Origin: Zopfochytrium polystomum
Lineage: Eukaryota > Chytridiomycota > Chytridiomycetes > Chytridiales > Chytridiaceae
Direction: 5' to 3'
Assembly: GCA_025765615.1 (NCBI GenBank)
Contig: JAIVFJ010000440.1
Span: forward strand, 1-41,108
DNA length: 41,108 bases
This document shows, piece by piece, positions 20,150-30,879 of the stretch. The translations under genes were made by a program, and so were the position numbers. The notes under the pieces were generated by a model. The model was not told the DNA's origin and made no database searches. It saw only the letters and a list, made by a program, of their open reading frames with translations. Every line of letters starts with the position of its first letter. Positions within the stretch are counted from its first letter, which is position 1.

Positions 20150-21205
20150 CTCTGACTGACCATCAGTCAACTGTCTCACCTGCCATGAACAGACTCATCG
20201 TTGCCCTCGCCTCGCGCAGACGCACACGACAAAGCAACGTACCTTTCTTCTCAGGACGCTGGATCTGCCCGTCGCCTCGCCACCAAAGCCTCAGCCACCA
20301 GGCGACGAATAGGCACTTCACACGCCGCGTGCTCTCAGAATCGTACATGGTCCCTGTCATGATGAATCATCCGCCAGGTCGCAGAGAGCGTGGAGTAGGC
20401 GATCTGGGGGCGAGCGCTCTTTGCCACGCACAATCGCGGAAACACCTTCGCAGTACGATTTCCCCCCGGCGATGACTGGCCGCTGGACGCCGAGCCGTTC
20501 ATGAAACTCTGTTCCGATCACGATCGGTCGTGGCCCGTCGTCGCTGCGCGAGCAGGTTCGGGCGAAGTCGGTGACCGAGTGGGAGCCAGTTTGGTTCGCG
20601 GCTGCAGCGGATGCCGGGGCCGATTCTAGGAGTGCGGACTGTGCGCGTGAGGATGCGTATGACGGTTGACACGGGGAGATGACCCGGGCTTCTTGCAGAT
20701 TCGTGCTTAATGTCCCAACGGCGCCGGAATGTGAGAAGGCGACTTTTCACCGGCGCAGCCATCCTGTCGCGGCCTTCAATCAAAAACTATTTCAATCGGA
20801 AACCATTGAAGATCGTCGTCATTACTCACTGAGCGCGACCCACGACTGGCGACGGAAAGCGTTGCGTTACAAACGTGAAAACCTGGTGGCTTCTCACCGG
20901 GGCGGGGTATTGACGCTGAGATTGACACTGCATTCTTCTTGAATGAGGTCGCCTGCCCCTTTCCTCGGCGTGATAACTGCATATGAGGGATCCACCATCC
21001 GTTTCGGACATCGTCCGTCTTGCGTTCAGTACAACTGTAGAAATTGAAGCGGAATCTCCAAGGTTGCTGAAGATTATCGGATAGTAGACCGCTATGTGCA
21101 TTTTGCGAACACCAAGCAGTCGCCGAGAAGTTGCTTTCCTGCACAGCGACCCGTACACCCTTCTCTCTCATTATTTAATTGGCCACTATTTATGGAAGGG
21201 CAGCG
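20150..21205 (-). repeat. Dispersed repeat R1, copy A (inverted relative to copy B at 32960-33790)
   Basis: Reading the minus strand from 21205 down to 20150, blocks align in the same order with the plus strand 32960-33790. Matching blocks include GGAAAGCAAC, TGTTCGCAAAAT, TAATCTTCAGCAACC, GGTCGCGCTCAGTG, TGGTTTCCGATTGAA, GCGTGGCAAAG, ATTCATCATGACAGGGACCA and GGTGGCGAGGCGA. The copies are clearly diverged, with many indels, and copy A is longer. No reading frame is shared between copies, so it looks non-coding. No terminal inverted repeats or target-site duplications were found by eye. It could be a decayed non-autonomous transposon, part of a segmental duplication, or a multicopy ncRNA/promoter block. 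Confidence 0.85.
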
Positions 21206-21912
21206 AAGAGGCCTGGCATCCATCGAGCTAGAGGCTCAGAGAAAGGACGACGGCAAAGGTGGCAGTTACTTCGACCGCAATTAGGACTGGGGACGCCCGA
21301 AAGCTCGCTCCGCCATAAAGTGCTCTGCGACGGCATGGAGTTCAGTTTTCTTCAGCGGAAAGCACGTGACCATGGAACCAAAAATTTGGCCGTCTCAGTC
21401 AGTCGCCGCAATCGCCTTCCTGCAGCGAGAATATTATCGACAGGGAGATTGACCACCCCCAGGCTCAAACACCGTGGGGTGTGGGCCACGCACTCGAAAC
21501 AGCGTGCGAAAATTCTGATGGGTCACGAAATCAACGTCTTGCCAAGGCAGCGCGCTGTCCTCGAGGCGGTGGCAAAAGTTCAATCTCTTCCGCTAGGATC
21601 GTGATCACCGCAGCACGCCCGCTGATACCGATGACCCAACCTGCACCTAATAATCAGTCTTGAGCAGCTTGTCGGCTTCATGAGGATCGCTCGGTAGTGG
21701 ATTCATTTAGATTAGAGTGATCATGGCGGGGACGACGAGATTTCGTGCCGAGACGATGAGCGAAAGAGATCCCGGACTCACCTGCAACGAACGAACTGAT
21801 CGCGATCAGCTACCACGGCGAACGTAATAGACCGGAAAAAGATCGTTCGTCACTCGCACTGCTGAGAACGGAGATACGCGTTCATCTGATGCTCGCCAAA
21901 ACCCGCGGCTCG
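21206..21912. other. Interval without a supported gene
   Basis: Short open frames only, no convincing splice sites or similarity. It lies between repeat R1 copy A and a small secreted-peptide candidate. Nothing specific is seen. Confidence 0.35.
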
Positions 21913-22083
21913 ATGAGGTTCAGCAAAGTCGGCCTCGTTATCTTGCTGATATTCGCGCTGTTGGATTGTGTGATGGCGTGCGGGATTCAGGATCAGAAGG
22001 AGGGCTATGGTCATCGAAGCTATTGCGGGTATTGGGCTGCGAAGGTCCTCTCCACCGACACCGGCAATTCTGCTCTGTTATGA
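21913..22083 (+). CDS. Candidate small secreted peptide (56 aa) or first exon of a secreted protein
   Basis: From the ATG at 21913 the frame reads a textbook signal peptide: basic start MRFSK, hydrophobic core VGLVILLIFALLD, and a small-residue cleavage region ending in CVMA. The short mature part has two cysteines beside aromatic and polar residues (CGIQDQKEGYGHR, SYCGYWAAK). A GT donor after GCGAAG (about 22042) could link it to a further exon. No homologue is recognised, and short open frames arise by chance, so confidence is low despite the good signal peptide. Confidence 0.35.
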   Translation: MRFSKVGLVILLIFALLDCVMACGIQDQKEGYGHRSYCGYWAAKVLSTDTGNSALL

Positions 22084-23917
22084 ACTGCACCCGTGTTCCC
22101 TCAAGTCCCATTCTCAGCAACACCTCTTCTCGTTCCTTTTCCGCCGCAATTTACCTCAGATGGTTCTTCACGTAGTTTTTGTCAATCTGCACAATAATAG
22201 GTCTTTATTTTTGAAAAATTCCCAACAATTCCGCCGAGGGACCTTTCTTAGTCGCTTTCTTTAACCCTGCCTGGAGATGCCCGGAGAATGATGTAGTATT
22301 TGCAGAATGCATGCAGTAATGAGATTTTAAGAACTTGGACCGTTCGAAGTTGGGCGGTGGACTTCCGGTCGCAAACGGAAGGGGTGAAGAAAGAAAATTT
22401 CCGGCCCCAAAAACAAACTCTTCTCCCTCTTACCAAAAAAACATTGCCCATTGCACGAAGGATCCAACCCGCACCCTTTGGCCTTCTCGTTCCCTCTTCG
22501 CTCTGCCTACTACCTGCCCACGATGAAGCTCACCTCAATCGTGCTCCAAGTCCGGCTCCTTCTGTTGTCTCCAATAGAAGAAGCGTTGTAACGGCCGTTG
22601 TTGCGTTCCTCTCCAGCTTGCGAAGCGCGGCACGATGAGCCTCGCAGAACCCCGTACATCCCAGCGATCGACAGCAAACGCTGCGGTTTTAGTTCGAGGC
22701 GGCTCATCGTGGGGCGCCTTGCAAATGCAGAAGGCCGCCCCGTTCGTTCCGCAAATCCCTTTTGCTGGAGGCAGGAGAAAGATAGTTGAGAGCTCGATGT
22801 GGTGTCGCATACCGTGGACGGGAGAGACAGATGGGGGGAGCCTTTTTGAAAGGCGAGCTCTTCTTTCAGCAGTCCAAAGCGTCGGGGCAGGAGGAGCCGG
22901 ATGTGGGCAAAGCAAGGTCGTGGCACCTGATCTGAAGTGGAGGTAACCATCGCTTGGTTAATGAGGAGCAAGGCTAATTTCAACTTCCACTTTGCGCAGG
23001 ATCACAAGCAAGAACTGCACTCGGAAATTCTCTTGGCCGACCTTTTGCTCTTCGAAAGCGTCTGTCGTGCGGGGATGTTAGCAGTCGGGGAGCTCCCAAG
23101 GTCCTGGGGTCCTGGCAAACGTCTTCGACCGGAACAAGAAGCCACACCAGCTGCGACCCGAATAATTCTTGGCCATTTCCGAATCTGTCGGCGATCTTCC
23201 AGACATGGTCCCTGTGCATCATCAATCTCCAGCTGTCGTGTTTCGCGAAGCCCTTCTTCTCACAGCTATTGAAACGATCTCCGCTTATCAGTCAGCGACC
23301 TAGTTGGGATCTCATCGACATCCAAAATGTCCAGCTTTGTGATATTTTGCCCTGTTCCGAGCAAGAGCCCAATGACACGGGAATAGGGCTCCGGCTGCAG
23401 ATCAAAGGCAATTGTGTTGGACAGAGGGGTAAACCAACATTGAACCAAACTTCTGTCTTGCGAGTTACTCGAGAGTGCGCGAACGAAGCTCCAAGCGAAA
23501 CATTTCGCCAAATGGTGGAATCCGAGGTAAGCTCCCTGTTGTATAGAATCTACAAGATAACAGCCCTGGTCGACTTGCTTGACGAACGGTAGTTAAAGTG
23601 AAAAGACCTCCGTCGCTCTCCGGCATGAACATTTCCCGAATCTCGCTCCAATCTGCCAGCCTCGAAGCGTGCAACCGAAGACCAACTCCAACTTGATACG
23701 CAAGGAAAGTGAATCGCCAAGCTTAAGTAACTGAGCAAGCCCACTGCGCTGATGGCAAGGCGGCTCCACCAGCGCTGCACCACCACGCTTGAACGTAGAA
23801 TACCGATCTCTCGGTTTTGAGATTGTCTAGGCTAATCATCGCAGTCTTTTGGTAGGTTTGGATATTGAATAAGCTCCATTGAAGATGTCCAAGTGTGTCG
23901 CGTCCTTGGGTTTGTCC
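22084..23917. other. Interval with unresolved coding-like segments (mainly minus strand)
   Basis: Some stretches look protein-like. On the minus strand, 23511-23266 reads VQCWFTPLSNTIAFDLQPEP and later ITKLDILDVDEIP; 23250-22980 reads GFAKHDSWRLMMHRDHVW and VWLLVPVEDVCQDP. I could not join them into one frame with good splice sites, and opposite-strand frames are also open. They may be exons of one unknown gene or a decayed gene. No call is made. Confidence 0.3.
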
Positions 23918-24415
23918 TCAGCGTTGTCCAGACGCCAGCTGAGCGCCAGCCTCAACCGTGAATCCAAAGTGCCCCATTGGATCTAATCGACACCGATCTG
24001 CTCTCTCTTGAGCCCCAGATGCCAAGTGTGGAGTGTCCAGTGAGAAAGCGGACCCCCGTGGTCTTATGGTTCGAGGTACCGGTGTAAGTGGCTGCGGCCG
24101 TCTTGGCGTCGCACATGAACATCGCAATACCACTCTCGTTGGAGACCATCCATCGCGCTCTTGTGAGCAAAGCTGAGGTCGGGGAAGCAGTCGGGAGATC
24201 GCGGGGCCGCGTCAAACGCGAGATCTTACTGTATTCCTCGCCAGTCCTGTACATGTCGTACTCCAGAGGGCTGGGGAAACCGTTCGGCCAAGTGGGTTGC
24301 GTGCGCCCGCACAGCGACGAGGCGAGGAGAACGATTTGGTAGAGAGGGGGTGGGGGAGGGCAACCACAAACCAAAGCGCGAAACTTCCTCACCGCACGGT
24401 ACACGCTGTCGACTG
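23918..24415 (-). CDS. Candidate 3' part of an unknown spliced gene
   Basis: Four putative exons on the minus strand (24415-24393, 24270-24230, 24172-24080, 23982-23918) join with canonical GT-AG borders and keep one frame: PLEYDMYRTGEEYTLLTRAR, WMVSNESGIAMFMCDAKTAA, then YTDPMGHFGFTVEAG and a stop. The first part is very short and the start is unknown. No family is recognised. The fact that three introns preserve the frame is the main support; it could still be chance in GC-rich sequence. Confidence 0.3.
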
Positions 24416-24595
24416 CTGAGAATCGCTCGACCGTCGCTGGTCGCAAGAACCCGACCCGCTTGATTCCTACTCCATTCCGGGCTGGTTGGCTGGTTGTCGT
24501 TGGTGGCCGACGAGAAAAAACGGGTGCGCCTGCTGGGGCGCCGCCGTCGTGGGACTCGCGCGATGTGGCGTGGGTGGGAGACAAGCAAGGTGAAC

Positions 24596-24596
<1 letters not shown>

Positions 24597-24644
<48 letters not shown>

Positions 24645-24646
24645 AC
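24597..24646 (+). repeat. (AC)n microsatellite
   Basis: About 21 uninterrupted AC units (24597-24638), then one interruption (AG) and a few more AC units. Open frames through it (poly Val-Cys or Thr-His) are artefacts of the repeat. Confidence 0.95.
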
Positions 24647-24858
24647 GCAACAAGCACAATGAATGATTTGCCTTGCCGGCTGACACTTTGCGCAAACAAT
24701 CAGTGTCCCCCCAAATGCTTTATTCGCAACGTCGGCCCCTTTTTACGACCTCTTCGAGGAGAGTCGGACCATTATGTAATTAGTTTTGGCCACAATGGGT
24801 CCCTTCGAGGGGACCCGACCTTCACCAAAAAAAAATGATAAAACCACCTTCCCATCCC

Positions 24859-26056
24859 TCACCGCCGCCGCTTAGCGGCCTGGCCCCCTTGCCCTTCCTC
24901 GTCGCCGACTTCGTCCCGCTCCCGCCGCTCCCGCCGCTTCTGAAGCCTCTCCTGCTTTAGGGCCTCCACGGAGCAGGGCGCCGCCGGTTCTTCGAACCTC
25001 CGCCGCTTCTCCCTCCCGTCGACGTCAAAGTCCTCCTCCTCGCCCCACCCCAACTTGCGCTTGCCTGCGACCCGCAAAGCGGTGATGCCGGTGGAGGAGG
25101 TCAAAGCGGCGGAGGTTGCGGCGGCGACGGCGGGGAAGAGGTGGAGGTCCTGGGGCGACGCGCGGCGGAGGCCGACGAGGATATTGGCCGCGACCTCCAC
25201 CGGTCGGGCATCGTCCTCGCCTTCGTCCTCGTCGACGTCGTCCTCGTCCTCAACGTCGGCGGCGCCGCCGCCGCTGCTGTCGTCCTCGCCGGTCCCACCG
25301 GCAGCGGCCCGCGACATTGCGAAGAGGATTGAGGCGGCTGACGTCTCCATTGGCCCGGCCTCATTGTCGTCGCCGTCAGCGGGGGCAGGGGCAGGGGCGG
25401 GGGTGGGCGCGGGGCCGGGGGCGTGGGCCTTGGCGCGGGCGCGGGTGCAGTAGGCCGGGGCGGTGGGGCAGCGGGCATGAGGGGTAGGGCCGACGACGAT
25501 GGGGGCGGTCGCGGGTTCAGTGGCTGGGGTGAGCCGGCGGCACCCGCGGCGTCGGCCGAGTGAACGCGGTGGAGCTTTGGAAATAAATGGAAAAAGGAAA
25601 AATTTCTTTAGTTTCGGACAACCGGACGCAACCCACAACAGGCGAATCGCTTGGTACTCACCACTCGCCCGGCGCGCCTCGCCCGCCGATATCGAAGGTA
25701 TCGGGGCTCTTACCCGTGTACTGCTGCGGCTGCGGCTGCTGCTGTTGGTGGGGGTGGGGGTGGGGGCGAGGGTGTAGTGCGGGGAGGCCGCTATCGCCCG
25801 GGCCAAAACAAGATTGGTGGGCTAGGGTTGGAGAGGGGTTACTTCATAATCCACCATTTTCCCGAGCGCACTCATCCACGATAAGAGGTTGCACCGGTAC
25901 ATACCAGAAGGAAATTGGAGAGGGGGTGGGGGGGGGTGGGAGCAGAATTCCAGGGGGGTAGCTCACCCTCTCGAAGTGGATCCCAAGATTCGCGGCCAAG
26001 GTGACAAGCTGGTTGCGATTGTTTTCGCGCAGAAGCCACGTGACGATCTTGGACAT
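24859..26056 (-). CDS. Uncharacterised 321-aa nuclear-type protein
   Basis: Three exons on the minus strand: 26056-25967, 25821-25662 and 25574-24859, total 966 nt with a closed frame. Exon 1 is a well-formed helical segment (MSKIVTWLLRENNRNQLVTL, then AANLGIHFER). The rest is low complexity: a Pro/Ala/Thr tract, an acidic block (DVEDEDDVDEDEGEDD), a short conserved-looking piece (VAANILVGLRRASPQDLHLF), and a basic C-terminus with nuclear-localisation-like clusters (GKRKLG, REKRRR, KRRRERR-type, ending AAKRRR). The second intron (25661-25575, GTGAGT ... CAAAG) uses an AAG acceptor; the frame is open through it, so it may be retained. The family is not recognised. Confidence 0.6.
25361..25450 (+). 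other. G-rich strand within exon coding for a Pro/Ala tract
   Basis: The plus strand has many closely spaced G runs of 3-5 (non-template strand relative to the minus-strand gene is C-rich). It encodes alternating Pro-Ala residues on the minus strand. It has quadruplex potential and is a likely source of sequencing difficulty. Confidence 0.6.
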
Positions 26057-28300
26057 TGTCTGCAAAGTGAATTAGTTGTGGGAGGAGGACACCGCGTGCG
26101 GGGAGTGGAGGGATGCTGTTTATTATATACTGTACCAATCGAAAGCTGGTCTCTTCCCTGCCAGTGCAGGATGGAAAATCAGCATATAACGCTAAAAGAA
26201 AAAAAGCAAAACAAACCAGACTCGCCTGACGGTTTTCAAAAGGCAACCCGACAGAGCCTGAACTCTCTGCAGCGTTTTTGGCTCGCCTGCAAAAGAAACG
26301 AAACCATTAACAAAACCGCGAAGACCTCGTTCGTCATTGCTGTTTTTTTCTTTTTTTTCCCTCTCGTTGCCTGTCGGTTTCCTTTTGGTCAAGGTTTTCT
26401 TCAACCCACCCACCCTTTTATTTTCCCCAACCTGCTCTCTCAGTCTCTATCCCTTTCTTGTGTTATGTGTTTGAGTAAAAACAGTAAAACAGTAGTGCAG
26501 CATTCTCGGCTCAGTCTCCGGCCCTTCGGAGCTCTCGTCCCCATTGCCCGCTAATCGCCAGTGGGTTTGAGCCGGACGTTGCCCGCTTTGCACCCAACGC
26601 ACCGCACAAACGACCGCGACGGTGCCGTCTTCCTGGCCGTCCCTCCCGCCGACGACTTCCTTCCGTCCCTCGTCAACCAGCGCAGCCCCTTCCCCTCCCA
26701 ACACATACCCCTCCCTGCCCACACATCCAGCTCTCATACTTCAGTAAACTCCAAACACTTCAGTCACACCGTTTCAGTCGCGCCTCGCTTGGCTTCTACC
26801 GAGTCCTCAGGAGCCGGCCTTCGCGTGCTTCCAGTAAGTCGCCAACACCCTCACCGCCCACCACCCCCCGGTTCATCAAACCGCCCCTCCTTTGTGTCCG
26901 CTCCACCAAACATCCTTCAACCCTCTCCTCACTCCACCACCGCGACCAGCACTACCTAAAACTGCGCGTTTGGAAGTCGAAACCCATCAGTGAACGCGAT
27001 GTCTAGATGGCTGAGAGTGCACTACTGCGCACTCACTCGTTGCAGACGTTCGCTCTATCAAATGGTTGCACGCCTTGCTGGGGGAGGTGGCATCATTGAA
27101 TCATCGCGTTTCGTGAGGATCAACACTTATCAGATACTCTCGCAGCGCGGTTCTCTCAGGGGGAGATGGATGAGCTTGGAGGTGATGTCCGAGTCAGCCA
27201 AAGACGTTAAGATAGCAGCGATGAAGCCGTTAGCTCCAATCGATCACGAATCTCGAACGATAGGATTGGCAGTTGATGGTGCGTTTTGCGTCTATTGGAG
27301 GGCAGGTGACAAAGGATGTTTCGCAACACTTATTACCCGTTCAGAGTGGGCAGCAAGCAATCAAGAGCGAGAATCGCAATGAGCCAAAGCTAGACAGATT
27401 GAGGCACCAAGATCAAGCGAAGTAGCCAAAGTATGCATTCGCGAGGAATGAATAATCGAACGATTAAGGTTGGTCATGAGAAATGGTGCGCGAATTATGT
27501 TATCGCAAAGTTGACCGATTGTCCAGTTCTTCCAGCTTACATACCACTATTGACAACAACAAAGTGTCGACTCTAGTATTGTAGAAATTGCAGAATAACT
27601 GAGCGCTATTGAATCGGGAAAGGGAAGATGTACCGAAGAATAGGCACGTGACACGCTAGCGAAGGGCGCTGCTGCCGTGAGTTTGCACAGAGTTTACCTT
27701 GCCGGTCCTCGAAATAATCGAACACGTGTGTCGTTTTGTTGAGCATGTGACGCATGTCCAGGGCGTGTCTGGTTTATCCGACATCTGATCTGGCGCTACA
27801 AGGATTTTGAGGCATCGAAAACTCTCATCGGACCGCTTTCAAAGGAGAGCTCGCTCGCCGAGAAGAAACGGCAAAGAGTACCATCGCTTTTCGAATCTCT
27901 TGGCGAAAACAAAAATCGAGTTTGAGTGGTAGGTGAATCGGCGGGCCAGGCCGCATCAACGATTGCGATTTTACTAGTCTCTCACCGTGCCGTGCCACTG
28001 TCGACGCTTCCCCTTGATCAAGTAAGCTTTGATGTCAAGGCGCATTTGATCTGAAAGCAATTCTGCGAAACTTGTCTCCCAGTGTAACAAGGAACCAACG
28101 ACGGCGGCTGCTCTGTCGAAGGATATTATGATCTCGCTGAACTCGTCGGGCATTCCGTGCGTAAGTGCAGAGTGACCACAATCTGAAGTCTGTAGTTTAG
28201 TTACTGATCTTAGCTGGGAGACTTCGATCTATGATGTTTTCCAATTCCATCTTTGGTTCTCGGCCGGCTTTCTCCCACGCCGATCTGTTGCTATCGCAGT
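26057..28300. other. Long interval without a supported gene
   Basis: 26340-26480 is pyrimidine-rich (promoter-like for either direction). 26561-26959 has a plus-strand open frame rich in Pro, Ser and His (VSRQHPHRPPPPGSSN), which could be an exon of a low-complexity protein, but start, splice partners and homology are lacking. From 27400 to 28300 only short random frames are visible. No tRNA or other RNA gene was recognised. Confidence 0.4.
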
Positions 28301-28454
28301 TACGATGCCTTTGTTATCAACGGAAACTGACTTATCACGGCTTTTAGCTTTGACTGCGATGCACGGAATCACTACCCGAAGTCTATTTCCCGCACCAGCG
28401 AGTTCTGCACTTAGTTGGGCACATTGGTCAAAATGCGTGACAGATGGAAAAGTA

Positions 28455-29575
28455 CGGGATCAGATGCAAGTTTGGACCCAGAGCTTTTTCAGGCACCCCT
28501 GGCAAAGTCTCTTGCCGAAACGCAGGCTAATCATTTATCATTATTGACGTGATGTTACAATCCTTCTTCAATCGCTGTGTTTTGATTCTAAATCTCTTTT
28601 CGCATCATTACCCTTATTGCTTCTTGTTGTTATGCGGCTGCATTCTCTTTCATCCCAAAAAGGTTCGTTTCCCTCTATTTCTTTTGAAACTAGTCAACGT
28701 TCGATCTCCTAACCAAGGTATTTCGACTTGCATCTGCGAACAGAATTACCGCAGCCCTCTCGACGCCGGCAGCCGCTGTGAAGATCGTTGGGTCCGTTCT
28801 CTTCACATTTGGATTCATTTGGACAACTCTGATTGTGCGCAAATCACAAAAGAAGAAAATCTAAATCCATCAAAACAAAGCAGGAACAAGATAGCCGCGG
28901 CTGCCAAACGCGGTCTCTCAGTACAGACGGCCACGCATTGCACCATCGGAATCACCATCGACATGTGGAGGCCGTATCGGATCTCATTCGACGGTCCGAG
29001 AGTCCGAACCTTACCTCTTGTTGAAGATAGCGGAGGCGGCGAAATTGTAAGACGCACCCCAAGACCCACATAATCCATCTCTTTGTGGCCAACCCGTCTC
29101 CTTTAGACGTCGACGACAATGAGGAGCCCTCCGACTCCGCTTCTTACATTCTCCCATCGAATGGCCATAACGGGAATCCGAAGGACAAGGCCATCGAGCC
29201 TCCTTAAGACGCCGACGACACTGAGCAGCCCTCCGAGTCCCATTCGGACGTTCTTCCAGGCAAGCAACTATGGCGATGTGGCTTTTTGCCACAGCCGGAT
29301 GCGAAGATGTCACCACCACCATCGCAAGTCACCTTCCTGCCGTCCTGTGATTTGCCCACACAAGCATTGGTGCGTGAAAGAGGGGATACATACTCTTTCA
29401 CCCCAAAAAAGGAGGGGTCCCTCGCTTCCTTTTCAAACTGGTCAAGGTTCGATATCCTGACCATAGTATTTCGACTTGCATCTGCGTTCAGGTCTGCGGT
29501 TACTGGCCATCGTGCAAGCACCGCACTCGATGCTGCTTCAGGCATCCGTGGGAGGGTCCTTACTTTTGACCTATT
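28455..29575 (+). pseudogene. Decayed Nab2/ZC3H14-type CCCH zinc-finger units (repeat family R2, plus-strand copies)
   Basis: Three finger-bearing segments share sequence with the units at 39126-40055. Near 29500-29555 a frame reads VCGYWPSCKHRTRCCFRHPW, a C-x5-C-x5-C-x3-H finger of the Nab2/ZC3H14 poly(A)-binding kind, preceded by a branch-like CCTGACC and the TTCAG acceptor shared by all copies. Near 29350-29400 the partner finger reads CPHKHWCVKEG but loses its third Cys/His by a frame slip before TTTCACCCC. At 28640-28760 and 28455-28520 only degraded pieces remain (CILFHPKKVRFP; CKFGPR then a one-base slip before FFRHPW-coding bases). Stops and slips prevent one continuous gene, so these are most likely relics or a fast-evolving family. 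Confidence 0.6.
29098..29262 (+). repeat. Tandem duplication with 102-bp period
   Basis: CTCCTTTAGACGTCGACGAC starting at 29098 recurs at 29200 as CTCCTTAAGACGCCGACGAC, followed in both by GA-AGCCCTCCGA-TCC-type sequence. The period is 102 bp (34 codons). In one frame both copies read acidic peptides (DVDDNEEPSDS, DADDTEQPSESHSD), separated by a stop. It looks like a duplicated, now broken, acidic linker exon. Confidence 0.75.
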
Positions 29576-29748
29576 GTTGGTGGTATTGTTTTACAACTGC
29601 TGTGTTCGGATTCCACCATATTTATTTTCATCATTATCCTTTTTCTTATCCTCATCCTCATCCTTATACTTATACTAGTTTCATCCTTGTTGTTGTCCTT
29701 GGTTTACCGTCGTTGTTGTCCTTGTCGGTATCATTGATTTCATCATTT

Positions 29749-29762
29749 CCCCCCCCCCCCCC
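29749..29762 (+). repeat. Poly(C) run of 14 in a pyrimidine-rich low-complexity region
   Basis: The run sits at the end of a T/C-rich stretch (about 29620-29765) built from TCCTCAT- and TTGTTGTCC-like units. Its length is prone to sequencing error. Confidence 0.85.
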
Positions 29763-29814
29763 TTGTGCTTATGTTATTTCATATTGAACATCAACAATAT
29801 CTGATGTGAGCTTG

Positions 29815-30640
29815 TGCGTGCTTTACAGTGGCCATCTTAGTAAGTCATTTGAAACGCTGGACGATTTCTTTATTTGGAAGGTGACTCTCCGTTCCACTTT
29901 TCTGACCGCCTGAAGCCCCTCGCCCGCAGCCACATCGCCGCCAAGAGCTCGTCCAAGCGAACTGTTCAACCTGTCGACGTCGTCTGCGCAGTATGCGCAA
30001 GTCGTTGTGTCTTCGGTCGGTTGCAGGCACGACCATCAAAAAATGCTTCTCATGAGTTAGGTTCAGAGTTTGGTTGGTTCGATCTTGTCGCCGCTTATCG
30101 ATTCCAAGCACATCGAGGAAACGAAATCCACGGCGCCGAAAGCTGCCCGCACCGCCTCACCTTTCTTCTTGTTATCCTCATTATCTTTACTTCTATCCTT
30201 AGTGCTATTTTATTTTAATGTTAGCTTTTGCGAACGTTACAACGCCTGAATAGTCCGATGCTTCCTTTATCTGCAGGGTGCTTCGTGACCTTTTCTGTCT
30301 GCCTGATGCCCCTCGTTCGCTACCGCATGGCCGCCGCCAGCTCCTCCAAGCCCTCCACTGATCGCCCGCCCCATACTACTCGAAGTAATCTGCTCGACGA
30401 GAGCCTGAGGGCGCCGGGAAAAATCGTAGGGGACCTCGACGCCGTTGCCGCAGGATGTCGATGAAAGTGAGGCGGTGCGCCGTGCCACGTCGCCAAGCCC
30501 AAGACCAGGCAGTGCTGTCGTTCCTCCGAGCCGGCTGGGAAGGGCTTGCTGACCGCTAGAGTGCGCCGATGGCGGCGAACTTGTCCATGTGTATGCGCAA
30601 GATGCCCAAGTAGTTGTGCCCTCTACGGCGTCTGTTGTCT
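29815..30640 (+). repeat. Diverged tandem duplication (two copies about 0.4 kb apart)
   Basis: Blocks around 29815-29960 reappear in order at 30215-30350: TGTGAGCTT/TGTTAGCTT, TTTCTTTATTTGGAAGGTG versus CTTCCTTTATCTGCAGGGTG, TTCTGACCGCCTGAAGCCCC versus TTCTGTCTGCCTGATGCCCC, then GCCGCCAAGAGCTCGTCC versus GCCGCCAGCTCCTCC. A later pair is GTATGCGCAAGTCGTTGTG (about 29990) and TATGCGCAAGATGCCCAAG (about 30592). Neither copy keeps a common long frame. It may derive from duplicated exons of an unknown gene. Confidence 0.5.
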
Positions 30641-30879
30641 TGGAAAGAGGATTTTGGTAAGCGGCGATCGTGCGAAGCAAAAAGCCTGCGCGCAAAAGAT
30701 TGAGTAGGTGACGAACGAAACTTAACAACTTACACATCAAAAATATCGAGGACACCACCAAAATTTTGATCGGAATGGGAGTAAGGAGGAACATTCCTTC
30801 ACCTATCGAGAAAAACTTGCAAAAAAAACTAAGCAGTCAGAAGTTTGGGCATGAAGAAAGATAGAGCTCCTGACCTACA

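Noticed and set aside
19616..20155. 180-codon plus-strand open frame
   Set aside because: Composition is unlike neighbouring genes, there is no domain and no splice evidence, and it runs into repeat R1.
20776..21171. 131-codon minus-strand frame within repeat R1 copy A as a possible transposon protein
   Set aside because: The matching part of copy B has stops and frame shifts and no transposase motif, so coding is not supported.
24580..24700. Open frames with long Cys-Val or Thr-His runs
   Set aside because: Direct translation of the (AC)n microsatellite.
26990..27382. 130-codon plus-strand open frame
   Set aside because: No recognisable motif, conserved pattern or promoter/poly(A) context. 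Treated as chance.
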